NCBI RefSeq assembly: GCF_016811105.1
Contig: NZ_JAFBGM010000002.1
Span: 1,424,221 to 1,488,220, forward strand
Source: Aurantibacter crassamenti
Lineage (GTDB): Bacteria > Bacteroidota > Bacteroidia > Flavobacteriales > Flavobacteriaceae
Length of the DNA stretch: 64,000 nucleotides
Direction: 5' to 3'
The notes under the pieces are model-generated. The model saw nothing but the letters and a program-made list of their open reading frames with translations. It ran no database searches and was not told the DNA's origin. Of the stretch, positions 35,063 through 44,681 are shown piece by piece. Both the position numbers and the translations under genes were made by a program. Every line of letters starts with the position of its first letter. The first letter of the stretch is position 1.

Positions 35063-35800
35063 ATGATTAAGTTCTTTAGAAGAATAAGACAAAAAATGCT
35101 CTCTGAAAATAAATTCAGCAAATATTTACTATATGCCATTGGTGAAATTGTTCTTGTAGTTATTGGTATTTTGATTGCTTTATCAATTAATACTACGAAT
35201 CAAAAAATCAAAAGACAGGAACTAACTCAAACCTATTTAAAATCATTAATGGTTGACATTGTACAAGACACAATCGAAATAGAGGCGATTATTATGCATC
35301 ATATTAGCGACAGTTTAAAAATATCAGAACATCGAAATATTTTGACAAATGACGATGCAACTTTAGACGATGTTGTAAAAATAATGGTAAATGATTGGGA
35401 TCCAAGAATAGGAAGTATACGAGGTTTTAATACCCAAACTTTCGATGCATTGGTAAGTACTGGAAATATTGATTTAATTGATCCTGATATATTAGAATTG
35501 CTAGGTAAGATAAATCGTTTACAAGAAGAATACCTCTCATTCATTGGTGAGTTCATCGATTTCTATCGAAAATCAGGTGATCCAACAATAATTAACCCTG
35601 TAGGTAGTTTATCTGTCATTAATACTGGGCCCATATTTGACCGAATGATTGAAGAAATTGATAAAGTACGCCTCGCTAATAATTTCAATGGTAAACTAAC
35701 TTTGAAACGACAAACGAATAGAGTGTCGATCAGTTTTCTAACAACCATTCAGCAAGAAAAAATAAAACTTATTAAGTTAATTAATAAAAAAGTAAATTGA
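35063..35800 (+). CDS. DUF6090 family membrane protein
   Basis: 245 residues. The start (MIKFFRRIRQKMLSENKFSKYLLYAIGEIVLVVIGILIALSIN) is the signature of DUF6090: a basic N-terminus, one membrane segment at about 25-42 and a soluble helical part. Frequent in marine Flavobacteriaceae, often many copies per genome. Function unknown. Stands alone. Confidence 0.88.
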   Translation: MIKFFRRIRQKMLSENKFSKYLLYAIGEIVLVVIGILIALSINTTNQKIKRQELTQTYLKSLMVDIVQDTIEIEAIIMHHISDSLKISEHRNILTNDDATLDDVVKIMVNDWDPRIGSIRGFNTQTFDALVSTGNIDLIDPDILELLGKINRLQEEYLSFIGEFIDFYRKSGDPTIINPVGSLSVINTGPIFDRMIEEIDKVRLANNFNGKLTLKRQTNRVSISFLTTIQQEKIKLIKLINKKVN

Positions 35801-35828
35801 TATAAAATTAAATAAACAGCATACAACT

Positions 35829-37016
35829 CTACAACAGCGTATCAAGGTCAAATGAATAAACATTGCCCAAATCATCAGAGAAAAATATGAGTTTAGCCTG
35901 ATGGGGTAAAAAACTAGCCTTACTTGAAGTGACATCGCCGTTTTTCCCTTTAATTTTTGTTTTTAGTTGCATCAGTTCTTTAAACTGCCATTCATTATTT
36001 TTCTTTACTATTTCATTAACAGAAATGAAATATTGATTATTCTCTCGATTTCTTACGGAGTGAATTTCAAAAATTTTACCAGATACAATATGATTAATTA
36101 TAGGGCGACTAGGACTTCGTTGTTTCGTAAGGTTTTCATAAGGAATATTTGTCCATTTGCCTTCAACGTTTCGTAAACGCAATACAAATTGAGGTGCATT
36201 CATTTTGTCTACACTATTTTTGGTAACAAGAGCCATTTCTCCATTTTCAAACACTGTAGCATTCAAATGATCATCGGCATTATTATCACCCTGTTGCACA
36301 ATTACAGGTGCCGACCATTGCTGAGGAGCATCGCCATCATAATGGATCCGCTCAACAATAGATGCTGTGTTTTGATTAGACCAGATTACTGAAATTTGGT
36401 TTTTAAGTCCCACAACTAAAGAGATATCGTCTTTATTAATATCGGCTGCTAAGACAAACGGTTTAGACCAATCTTTACCATTTACCGAATGCCAGACCAT
36501 AATACTTTCATTCATATCAGCACAGACCCAGAATTCATTTTTTGAATCAAGCGTAATGGTTGCTGTTTCAATCGTGTTGCACTTCTCGGGGATGGGGAGA
36601 TTTACCTTCGATTGATGTTCATACTGTTTTAAATCATGAGTATAAGTTAATTGAACAACTGTTAAGGCACAATCATCAACTAAAACAATATGCGCCTCAT
36701 CCCCTTTAATTAAAACATCTGCCCTACTCGGTAATGCTTGCAATGCTTGATTAATTGATGTTTGACTCGCCCATCCAGAAATATCTTTTTTCAATAATTT
36801 AGGACCATCTTCATCACCTACTAATAACCATTGCCCGTGTTTATTGGTCCAAGATTTTGATTGCGGTTTATCGGCTGTTGCGTCGCCATAGTTAACTTTA
36901 AAAATAGGTTCTAAATAAAGTTCAGGCGTTTTGGTGGTTTGCGAGTATGTGTCAAATACAGAAAGTAAAAGGCAAAAAAATGACAGTAAAGGGAATGTAA
37001 TTTTTTTAAGTTTCAT
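35829..37016 (-). CDS. exported beta-propeller-like protein of unknown function
   Basis: 395 residues from the ATG at 37016, with signal peptide (LLSFFCLLLSVFDTYSQ). Repeated strand-rich segments (KNEFWVCADMNESIMVWHSVNGKDWSKPFV, NQISVIWSNQNTASIV, GEMALVTKNSVDKM) recall sialidase-like propellers without catalytic marks that I can see. It is convergent with the DUF6090 gene. Located beside putative carbohydrate-active proteins. Confidence 0.6.
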   Translation of the reverse strand: MKLKKITFPLLSFFCLLLSVFDTYSQTTKTPELYLEPIFKVNYGDATADKPQSKSWTNKHGQWLLVGDEDGPKLLKKDISGWASQTSINQALQALPSRADVLIKGDEAHIVLVDDCALTVVQLTYTHDLKQYEHQSKVNLPIPEKCNTIETATITLDSKNEFWVCADMNESIMVWHSVNGKDWSKPFVLAADINKDDISLVVGLKNQISVIWSNQNTASIVERIHYDGDAPQQWSAPVIVQQGDNNADDHLNATVFENGEMALVTKNSVDKMNAPQFVLRLRNVEGKWTNIPYENLTKQRSPSRPIINHIVSGKIFEIHSVRNRENNQYFISVNEIVKKNNEWQFKELMQLKTKIKGKNGDVTSSKASFLPHQAKLIFFSDDLGNVYSFDLDTLL

Positions 37017-37180
37017 AGTGCAGTTTGTTGGCAACTAAATTAATCAAACTTTACCGTCAAAAAGTAATTGATTGTTTTCAAAAACTTAAACCTTAAAGCG
37101 TTTGGGTTCTTCAATATTCAATTCGTTTTGTAATTGCTAAATTAGTAACGGAAATCACAATTCCATACCTAAAATAAACT

Positions 37181-37726
37181 ATGAAATATATAATAGTCAG
37201 CCTGATTTTAATCGTTTTTAGCTGTAAGAGCGAAACAAAAACTGAAAACGGAATTGACGAATCTGTTTATGAAATGTGGAGTAATTTTACCTCATCAAAT
37301 GCCGAATTCAAAAAAGATGAACTTCCAGAATCTTGGTTTTTTCATGATAACGAAGAAGATGCAAATCGGTTGGCAAATTTAACCTTAAGCGGTAAAAAGA
37401 AAGCGACGACTTCTGGTTTATATACTTGGTATGAAGAAGCAAATGCTGATTTACCAACCGTTGGTACAAAACACATTGTCACCAATTTTTCAGGAAAAGC
37501 AATGGCGATTATTGAGATTAAAAAAATAGATACAATTCCGTTTAATCAAGTATCAAAAAATCATGCTGAACTAGATATGGGAACAACTATCGATCCTCTT
37601 AAAAAATGGAAAAAAGCGCATTGGGATTATTTTGAGAGTGTAATGAAAGAAAACGGTGAAGTACCAACTGAAGAAATGCTTCTAGTTCTCGAACAGTTTG
37701 AAACCATTTGGCCAAAAAAACACTAA
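37181..37726 (+). CDS. ASCH-domain lipoprotein
   Basis: 181 residues. Lipoprotein-type start (ILIVFSCKSE, Cys13). ASCH fold: WFFHDNEEDANRLANLTLSGKKKATTSGLYTWYEE with the GKKxAT motif, then GKAMAIIEIKKIDTIPFNQVS. ASCH proteins bind RNA or modified nucleosides, and are usually cytosolic; a lipid anchor on one is unusual. Confidence 0.8.
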   Translation: MKYIIVSLILIVFSCKSETKTENGIDESVYEMWSNFTSSNAEFKKDELPESWFFHDNEEDANRLANLTLSGKKKATTSGLYTWYEEANADLPTVGTKHIVTNFSGKAMAIIEIKKIDTIPFNQVSKNHAELDMGTTIDPLKKWKKAHWDYFESVMKENGEVPTEEMLLVLEQFETIWPKKH

Positions 37727-37740
37727 CATCAAAAAATCAC

Positions 37741-37830
37741 ACAATAGCAGCTTAAGAAAAAACAGAAAGGTTTACGTATTTTTATAATCGCCCCCTATTG
37801 ATAAATTCGCGATAGCCAAACTATCAATCT
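37741..37830 (+). repeat. isolated remnant of a cassette repeat
   Basis: CAGAAAGGTTTACGTATTTTTATAATCGC (in two parts, around 37764-37790) matches the conserved inner segment AAAGGTTTGTGTATTTTTATGAAGTCGC of the array repeats. No arms are left. It lies in the 129-bp gap before the next gene, far from both arrays. Confidence 0.45.
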
Positions 37831-37855
37831 TATGTTTTAAACTAAAAATCAACCA

Positions 37856-39529
37856 ATGAAAACGCTGCAACTGTATTTAATTCTAATATTAACCAGTGTT
37901 TTTTTGCTGTCTTGTAATCAATCTTCTGATAATACTCATGAGCCAACTCCCAATCAACAAAAAGCTTTAAAACAAGCGCAAGCCAATGGTATATTAGTTA
38001 ATGTAGGCTTAGAACGGTGTAGACGTTTTGTGAAAGATTGGCTAGTTCATGCCGATTCAACTACTGGTCTCATCCCAAGAAATTTAAACGAGAGCACAGA
38101 CATTTGGAATGCAAAGGATGCTGCAGCAGATAATTATCCATTTATGGTTTTAACAGCGGCGATTACGGATCAAGCACTTTTTGATGGGCGAATGACTGAA
38201 ATGCTAAAAAACGAAACGCGCTTAACTTCACGTATTGACAGATTGCCAGACACATATTCATTTAGTAAAAAAGGTTTTGATTCGCCTGAAGTTGATTTAA
38301 AAAGTATTTTATTTGGATCTTCTGAATACATCAAAGATGGACTTTTACCACTTACCGAATGGCTAGGTGAAAGTCCATGGTCTGAAAGAATGATTGGCAT
38401 TTTAGAGGATATGTGGAAGCATGCAGAAGTGGAAACCGATTACGGAAATATCGTTTCTACCAATGTAGAATTAAATGGTGAAATGCTACAAGTACTCTCT
38501 CGGGTATATTGGATGACAGGCGAACAAAAATATCTTGATTGGGCCATACGTTTAGGTGATTACTATCTATTAGGAAATCATCATCCAACCAAAGATTTTG
38601 CAGAACTCAGATTACGTGATCATGGTTGTGAGGTGGTATCCGGACTTTGTGAACTTTATGTCACAATAAGTTACGCAGCAAACGAAAAAAAAGAAACGTA
38701 TCAGCCGCAAATCTATGCAATGCTTGATCGCATTCTTGAAGTCGGAAGAAATGAAGATGGCCTTTTTTATGATGCCATTAATCCACAAACTGGCGATGTA
38801 ACAAAATCTCGCGTTGCTGATAATTTCGGATATACATTCAACGCGTTTTATTCTGTGTATCAGATAGACAGTGTAGAAGCATATCGAACAGCTACGTTAA
38901 AAGCATTGGAAATATTAAATGAAAAGTACAGAAATAATGACTGGGAAGATGGTTCTTCAGATGGTTATGCAGATGCTATTGAAGGTGCTTTAAATTTATA
39001 TGCTAGAGAACCGATTGCATCTACTGCTGCTTGGATTGATAGTGAAACCCAAGTAATGTGGTCTTTGCAAGACACAAGTCTTAGAAAAAACACAGAACAA
39101 TGGCGTTCATCAGGTGTAATTGAAGGATGGCACGGAGATGGAAATTTCGCTAGAACCACTATAATGTACTGTCTTTGGAAAACCCAAGGGGTTACAGCTT
39201 ATCCATGGCGTTCTGATCTTCAAATAGGTGCTGTATTAAAAGAAGATGATTTACTTATTAGTCTTACTTTAGATAAAGACTGGACCGGCATTTTAAAGTT
39301 TGATACGCCCAGACATAAAACAATTATGAATATGCCTTTTGATTGGCCTAGAATCAATCAATTTCCGGAGTGGTTTACTGTAGAAAAAGGCAGGAATTAT
39401 GACCTAACCAATTATACAACCAAGAATCAACAAATTTTCACGAACCAACAGCTAAGCGATGGAGTTCCGCTTTCATTAACAAAAGGAGTGCATCAATTTC
39501 TATTGAAAAAGAAAAATACAGAACAGTAA
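37856..39529 (+). CDS. lipoprotein with (alpha/alpha)-barrel fold, putative carbohydrate-active enzyme
   Basis: 557 residues, lipoprotein signal (LLSCNQ, Cys20). Helical repeats with hairpin spacing (VSTNVELNGEMLQVLSRVYWMTGEQKYLDWAIRLGDYYL, EVVSGLCELYVTISYA, DNFGYTFNAFYSVYQI) suggest a six-hairpin toroid as in glycosidases and lyases. Acidic residues are abundant, but I cannot pick a catalytic pair. Convergent with another protein of similar look at 39563-41722. Probably degrades or modifies a polysaccharide fragment. Confidence 0.68.
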   Translation: MKTLQLYLILILTSVFLLSCNQSSDNTHEPTPNQQKALKQAQANGILVNVGLERCRRFVKDWLVHADSTTGLIPRNLNESTDIWNAKDAAADNYPFMVLTAAITDQALFDGRMTEMLKNETRLTSRIDRLPDTYSFSKKGFDSPEVDLKSILFGSSEYIKDGLLPLTEWLGESPWSERMIGILEDMWKHAEVETDYGNIVSTNVELNGEMLQVLSRVYWMTGEQKYLDWAIRLGDYYLLGNHHPTKDFAELRLRDHGCEVVSGLCELYVTISYAANEKKETYQPQIYAMLDRILEVGRNEDGLFYDAINPQTGDVTKSRVADNFGYTFNAFYSVYQIDSVEAYRTATLKALEILNEKYRNNDWEDGSSDGYADAIEGALNLYAREPIASTAAWIDSETQVMWSLQDTSLRKNTEQWRSSGVIEGWHGDGNFARTTIMYCLWKTQGVTAYPWRSDLQIGAVLKEDDLLISLTLDKDWTGILKFDTPRHKTIMNMPFDWPRINQFPEWFTVEKGRNYDLTNYTTKNQQIFTNQQLSDGVPLSLTKGVHQFLLKKKNTEQ

Positions 39530-39562
39530 GCAAACTAAAATATATAGCTCGAAATCATTGTT

Positions 39563-41722
39563 TTAAAGCCCGGGAAGCATGGTCTTTTTCAACTGATTAA
39601 AATCAGATCCCACACTTGAATTTTTTGTTTTATCCCAATAACTCGTGTTCTCTAACTTTAAAGCCAAGGTTGTAGTAATAAAACTTTGCGTCCATCCCGT
39701 TAGCGTACCCCATGCACCCCAGCCATGATCTGCGTTGGATCCATAATATTCCCAATTCTCATAATCAAAGGCACGAAACCATGCACCATCTAAATCGGCC
39801 CTACCAGAAGACGTACTTTGAATGCGCACTAAAAAATCAGAAAGTTTGTCTACAGCTTCTAAGTAACTTACATCTTGTGTTACCTGCGCTGCTTCATTTA
39901 ATGAGAAAAGTGCAAAATTGCTGGTGTATAACATATCTGCAACTGGGTCACCATTTGAAAAAATAACCGGTGCTTCAGAAGTACCGTATGCTTCATTACT
40001 TTTTGACGCACCATATTTGCCTTGTTGCTGATTACCAAGCACTTCACGAAGTGCACCAGAGCTCACCTGAAATTCTAATAAATCATCGCAAAGCAACTTT
40101 AACCATTTTTGATGTTGTTGCGTATTTTCAACACGCACCAACCACGCCAAAGGCAAAATCATTCGAGACCTTTCTTGTTGCAAGCCATTCGTCCAAATCC
40201 ATTTATTTGGATAAGCAGCCATTGTACTTGCTATTGCCCTTTTAGCTTTATCCAACAAGGGCTTATATCCTGTTTTATCGTACAACCAAATATAAGTTGC
40301 CCACAACCATGATTCATAATGCGGTGCAGGATTAATCAATTCACCATTATTTAAAGTTCGCCAACCTTCGGGCTCCATTTTTATTCCATTCAAAGCATTA
40401 CCCCGAAATCCAGTTTTACCAGTAGTCCGAAAATTTGCAAGAATTAGCTTTTTTAGTGATGCATCCCATTTCTTATTATCAAGTACTTCTGCTGCCAAAA
40501 GTCCTCCTAAAATTACCCGGGCATTATCATCACCATAATATTTGTGTGGATTAGTATCAGCCCATCCGATAAGTCCGTATGATGCTCGATCCGGATTTTT
40601 ACTGTCCTCAGTTTTAAATGTATCAGTGTTAAAAAGAAAATCCATTAAATTTTCAGCCGTATGTACATTGCCTTTACGTTCTTGAACCGTATTTGCCATG
40701 GCCATGGTCATTGCTGTTTCTGCAACACAGTCGGCTCTTAACCAATAACGGTACGGTTGGCTTCCGTCAGGGTTTATATATGAATAATGCCCTTCCATAA
40801 CCCCTAAAGAACCGTCACCTGAAGGTCGATTAAGGTTCATCGGTGGCCCAACTGGCAGTGCCAAAGTATCAATAGCTTCCCAATCGTTCTTCCAGTCAGG
40901 ATGTATTAAAAATCGCCCTTTTTCATACCATTGGCCACCTCGATCAATAGCAAGTTGATATGCATTCTCAGGCAGCTTTTGTTCTTTTGAATAAGTCGGT
41001 TTAACCATCGGATCCCATTGTACAGTAGTGGCATCAAAATCGTCGATTAAATATGAAAGTACATGCCCAATAACAACATTCCATTCTTTAATTGGCGAAT
41101 ATCGCCCCTGAATAATATTGCTCAATTTAGTTGTGGCAACAAGTATATTATCTTGTTCAAATAGAACAGGAAAATGCTCGGTTTTGTTCAACCCATAAAC
41201 TGCTGATTTAAATCCTGCTACTTTCGCTCCTTGTAAAAGTGACGCTCTGTCAGATAATGAAACATATGAAAATAGACCCGCATCTAAAATACTCATTTCA
41301 GGTAAATGCTGCCCAAATGCCTCAGATGTAACCACAAGTCGCTCCTTTTTTGTTGCGAAGATTTTACCAGATTCTTCAGCATTCAAATACTCAGGAAACT
41401 CTACATATACTTTCAGCTTTTTTGTTGTTGCTTTTTGATAAAAATCAGATGGAAGTACTGTTTTTTCTTCGGGATATTGCTGAGCAAGTACCATTAATTT
41501 ACCATGCTCCGGAATCTCATTCATGGCGGTGTGTACATCCTCAAAAACGGTATAGACAAGTTCAGTCTTTGATAATACTTTTAATAAATCATTATTTTGG
41601 TTGGCCACAATGTACAATTCGGGCTTAGGATGAATAGCTGTACAACTAAAATTTAAAAACCCTAGTATTACAAAAAAGAATATTCCAAATAGTAATTGGG
41701 TGATGCGCTTCAATGGTTTCAT
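39563..41722 (-). CDS. lipoprotein with C-terminal (alpha/alpha)-barrel, unknown carbohydrate role
   Basis: 719 residues with lipoprotein signal (LNFSCTAIH, Cys27). The first ~250 residues form an alpha/beta domain (KLMVLAQQYPEE, LSILDAGLFSYVSL), the rest a helical toroid rich in Trp and Asn (YRYWLRADCVAETAMTMAMANTVQ, PAPHYESWLWATYIWLYDKTGYKPLLDKA, GWGAWGTLTGWTQSF). The layout resembles enzymes acting on oligosaccharides, but I recognise no named family. Tail to tail with the previous gene. Confidence 0.65.
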   Translation of the reverse strand: MKPLKRITQLLFGIFFFVILGFLNFSCTAIHPKPELYIVANQNNDLLKVLSKTELVYTVFEDVHTAMNEIPEHGKLMVLAQQYPEEKTVLPSDFYQKATTKKLKVYVEFPEYLNAEESGKIFATKKERLVVTSEAFGQHLPEMSILDAGLFSYVSLSDRASLLQGAKVAGFKSAVYGLNKTEHFPVLFEQDNILVATTKLSNIIQGRYSPIKEWNVVIGHVLSYLIDDFDATTVQWDPMVKPTYSKEQKLPENAYQLAIDRGGQWYEKGRFLIHPDWKNDWEAIDTLALPVGPPMNLNRPSGDGSLGVMEGHYSYINPDGSQPYRYWLRADCVAETAMTMAMANTVQERKGNVHTAENLMDFLFNTDTFKTEDSKNPDRASYGLIGWADTNPHKYYGDDNARVILGGLLAAEVLDNKKWDASLKKLILANFRTTGKTGFRGNALNGIKMEPEGWRTLNNGELINPAPHYESWLWATYIWLYDKTGYKPLLDKAKRAIASTMAAYPNKWIWTNGLQQERSRMILPLAWLVRVENTQQHQKWLKLLCDDLLEFQVSSGALREVLGNQQQGKYGASKSNEAYGTSEAPVIFSNGDPVADMLYTSNFALFSLNEAAQVTQDVSYLEAVDKLSDFLVRIQSTSSGRADLDGAWFRAFDYENWEYYGSNADHGWGAWGTLTGWTQSFITTTLALKLENTSYWDKTKNSSVGSDFNQLKKTMLPGL

Positions 41723-41979
41723 AAAAGATAATTAATACCTCGTAAATTAGTCGAAATTACAGTAGCAAAGAAATTAATAACTAGCTTAACTGAACTCTAA
41801 CGGAAATAAAATATTATAAAAACAACAGCTGCTAACTATATATAAAAATAAATACTAATTATAGGTTTGACTAAAGGTCGTCGTAAGACAATTGCGTTTA
41901 TTTACCTTATGCGTGGAATTGGGGAATAATCATTAAATAGTATTTAAGGAACTACAACACAATTAGCAACTGTTAAATC

Positions 41980-43236
41980 ATGACTATGCACTTAAAAACA
42001 ATCACACTGTCTGTTTTATTTTTACTAATTAATTTAACCAGTAATGCCCAAATCTCTGATTTAAAAAATTGGTTAAAGGTTGATTATGCTAGCAGGTTAC
42101 CTTTAGACAGTTTAACTTTTTCTAAAAAAGCTTTGACTAAACAAGAAGCAAAGCTAGCTACGGCCCTTTTAGTAGCAGATAAAAAGTCAAGGATAACAGA
42201 TACCTATGATAAACAATGGGAAAATCGATTGATAAATTATGATACTCATCAAATGCCTTTTTATTTTCAAATCTTTGGCAAAGAACCTGCTGACGGACGA
42301 AATTTATTTATTTCGATGCACGGAGGTGGCAATGCACCAGCCGCTTTAAATGATAAACAGTATGAGAATCAAAAACACTTGTACGATAAAACGATGGATT
42401 CACTTGAAGGGGTATACCTTGCTGCAAGAGCTCCGACCAATACATGGAACTTATGGCATGAAAATCATATTGATGATTTTTTTAACATCTTAATTCAAAT
42501 GGCAGTTATCAAACTAAATGTAAATCCGAATAAGGTTTATCTTCTAGGTTATTCGGCAGGCGGTGATGGTGTTTATCAATTGGCTCCACGAATAGCAGAT
42601 CGTTGGGCGGCAGCTTCAATGATGGCCGGACACCCTAATGAAACTTCACCTTTAGGACTTCGAAATTTACCTTTTGCACTACATATGGGAGCCTTAGATA
42701 AGGCATACAACAGAAATGGTATTGCTCAGCAATGGGGCACACAACTAGATAGTTTACAACAGACCGATAATGACGGCTATATACACCAAGTTGAATTACA
42801 CGAAGGGTTAGAACATTGGATGAAATTACAGGATGCCGTAGCATTTCCGTGGATGATAAATTACAAGCGAAACCCTATTCCGCAAAAAGTTGTTTGGAAA
42901 CAAGACGACAGACATCATTCTAGCATTTATTGGATTAAAACACCAAAAAATCATACCAAAACTGGTGGCGTAATTTCAGCTGAATACAATTCTAGTTTAA
43001 ATGAAATTAATATAATTGAAAATTACAGTGAAACACTAGAATTACTAATTAATGATGACATGTTAGATTTGGACAAGCCTGTTACAATAAAGCGTCAAAA
43101 TAACATAATTCATCAAGGTAAATTTGATAGGAATATTTTAAACATATATAATAGCCTACAATACAAAGGAGATATTAATTTGACATTTCCCGGTATAATA
43201 AAAATAAATGATGATGAAGTAATTACAAACAAGTGA
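41980..43236 (+). CDS. exported alpha/beta hydrolase (esterase-like)
   Basis: 418 residues; signal peptide ending NAQ near residue 25. Oxyanion motif MHGGGNAPAA, nucleophile elbow GYSAGGDG, and later HEGLEHWMK with a possible catalytic histidine: a carboxylesterase/PHB-depolymerase-like core. The last ~60 residues look like a separate beta domain. Next to two putative carbohydrate-active lipoproteins, so it may remove ester groups from glycans. Confidence 0.78.
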   Translation: MTMHLKTITLSVLFLLINLTSNAQISDLKNWLKVDYASRLPLDSLTFSKKALTKQEAKLATALLVADKKSRITDTYDKQWENRLINYDTHQMPFYFQIFGKEPADGRNLFISMHGGGNAPAALNDKQYENQKHLYDKTMDSLEGVYLAARAPTNTWNLWHENHIDDFFNILIQMAVIKLNVNPNKVYLLGYSAGGDGVYQLAPRIADRWAAASMMAGHPNETSPLGLRNLPFALHMGALDKAYNRNGIAQQWGTQLDSLQQTDNDGYIHQVELHEGLEHWMKLQDAVAFPWMINYKRNPIPQKVVWKQDDRHHSSIYWIKTPKNHTKTGGVISAEYNSSLNEINIIENYSETLELLINDDMLDLDKPVTIKRQNNIIHQGKFDRNILNIYNSLQYKGDINLTFPGIIKINDDEVITNK

Positions 43237-43329
43237 AATTAGTTTTGCTTAAAAAAATCTATTCGAACTAAAGTTTATGCAAACCTGTGAATGCTTCAAG
43301 ACGTTAATTTTTAAATTGCAACATTTGCA

Positions 43330-43485
43330 AACACAACCAATTTTTATCCTAAGATTTCAGAAGACTTTTAAATAGAAAAAGATAAAAACAAAATACACCT
43401 TTTTAGCGCAGCTCGAACTTCAAAGTTTATCCCTTTTCACTCCCCTATACACCAATTTCAACACGTTGTTGAATATAATAAAATC
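43330..43485 (+). repeat. possible decayed cassette repeat
   Basis: In the 268-bp gap before the VOC gene, GCAGCTCGAACTTCAAAG…CCCCTATACACC…ACACGTTGTTG resembles the right half of r12 (CTCAGCGAAAACTTGAAAG…CCCTAATTACC…AAACGTTGTG). No left arm. Weak evidence. Confidence 0.3.
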
Positions 43486-43504
43486 CTTATAATCAAAACA
43501 TAAT

Positions 43505-44572
43505 ATGGAAAACAAATTGATATACGGCATTCAACAAATTGGAGTTGGAGTTGAAAATGCTGATAAGGCATTTGAGTGGTATGCAACTCGTTTAGGGGCT
43601 GATGTTCCAGTTTTTGATGACAGTAATACTGCCACGTATATGGCGCCCTATATGGGTGGAAATCCACATAAAAAAAGAGCGATTCTGGCAATGAATATGC
43701 AAGGTGGCAGCGGTTATGAAATATGGCAATACCTTGATAGAAAACCTGCACATTCTAAAACCAATATTCAACTAGGAGATTTGGGGGTTAATTGCGCGTT
43801 TATAAAAACAAGAAACATAGAAGCTACATATCAAAAATTAAAAAACCTTGGTGAAAACATTCTAACTGATATTAAAAATGAACCAAATTTTGAGAAAAGT
43901 TTTTACTTAAAAGATCCGTTTGGCAACATGCTAAAAATAAAAGAATATGATTCATGGTATGCAGATGATGGAAATGATTTGGGTGGCATTTTCGGATGTT
44001 CTATTGGCGTTACAGATATTGCGAAATCAATGAAACTATATGCTGATATTTTAGGCTATGACCAAGTGATATATGATAAAACCGACATTTTTAACGACAT
44101 TGATGGATTGCCAAATGGAAAAAGCAAATTCCGTAGAGTTCTTTTAACACATGAAAAAGAAAGAGTTGGCGGCTTCAGTAAATTGTTTGGCAAAAGTCAA
44201 ATTGAGTTGATACAATGTTTAGATAACAAGCCAAAGAAAATTTTTAAAGATAGGTACTGGGGCGATATCGGTTTTATTCATCTGTGCTTTGACATCAGAA
44301 ATATGAAAGCCCTGACAAAAGAATGTAAAGCCAAAGGATTTCCTTTTAAAGTATTGAGTGCTGAGTCATTTGACATGGGTGATGCAAATGGTCACTGGGG
44401 CTATATTGAAGATTGCGATGGAACCTTAATTGAATTTGTAGAAACTCATAAAGTTCCGTTAATTAAACAATTGGGGTTACATATTAATCTAAAAAAGAGA
44501 AGTCCGTTAAAAGCTGTACCCAATTGGATGATTAAAGCAATGGCGCTAAAACGGGTTAAAAGTTTTGACTAA
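43505..44572 (+). CDS. VOC (glyoxalase-fold) protein, two modules
   Basis: 355 residues. Two vicinal-oxygen-chelate modules: residues ~6-140 (IQQIGVGVENADKAFEWYATRLG … FYLKDPFGNMLKIKE) and ~155-310 (FGCSIGVTDIAKSMKLYADILGYDQVIYD … GYIEDCDGTLIEFVE). A conserved glutamate closes each module. Such enzymes are metal-dependent dioxygenases, isomerases or glyoxalases; substrate unknown. An AraC regulator follows at about 110 bp. Confidence 0.87.
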   Translation: MENKLIYGIQQIGVGVENADKAFEWYATRLGADVPVFDDSNTATYMAPYMGGNPHKKRAILAMNMQGGSGYEIWQYLDRKPAHSKTNIQLGDLGVNCAFIKTRNIEATYQKLKNLGENILTDIKNEPNFEKSFYLKDPFGNMLKIKEYDSWYADDGNDLGGIFGCSIGVTDIAKSMKLYADILGYDQVIYDKTDIFNDIDGLPNGKSKFRRVLLTHEKERVGGFSKLFGKSQIELIQCLDNKPKKIFKDRYWGDIGFIHLCFDIRNMKALTKECKAKGFPFKVLSAESFDMGDANGHWGYIEDCDGTLIEFVETHKVPLIKQLGLHINLKKRSPLKAVPNWMIKAMALKRVKSFD

Positions 44573-44681
44573 AATTAATATGCAGAATGCACATGAGTAT
44601 TTCATATAAGTAAGAATAAATTCTCCTTAAAAAAGTTAGCGTATTTTAGTTGTTTAAAGAAGTTCTATCAAGCGAAAATTT

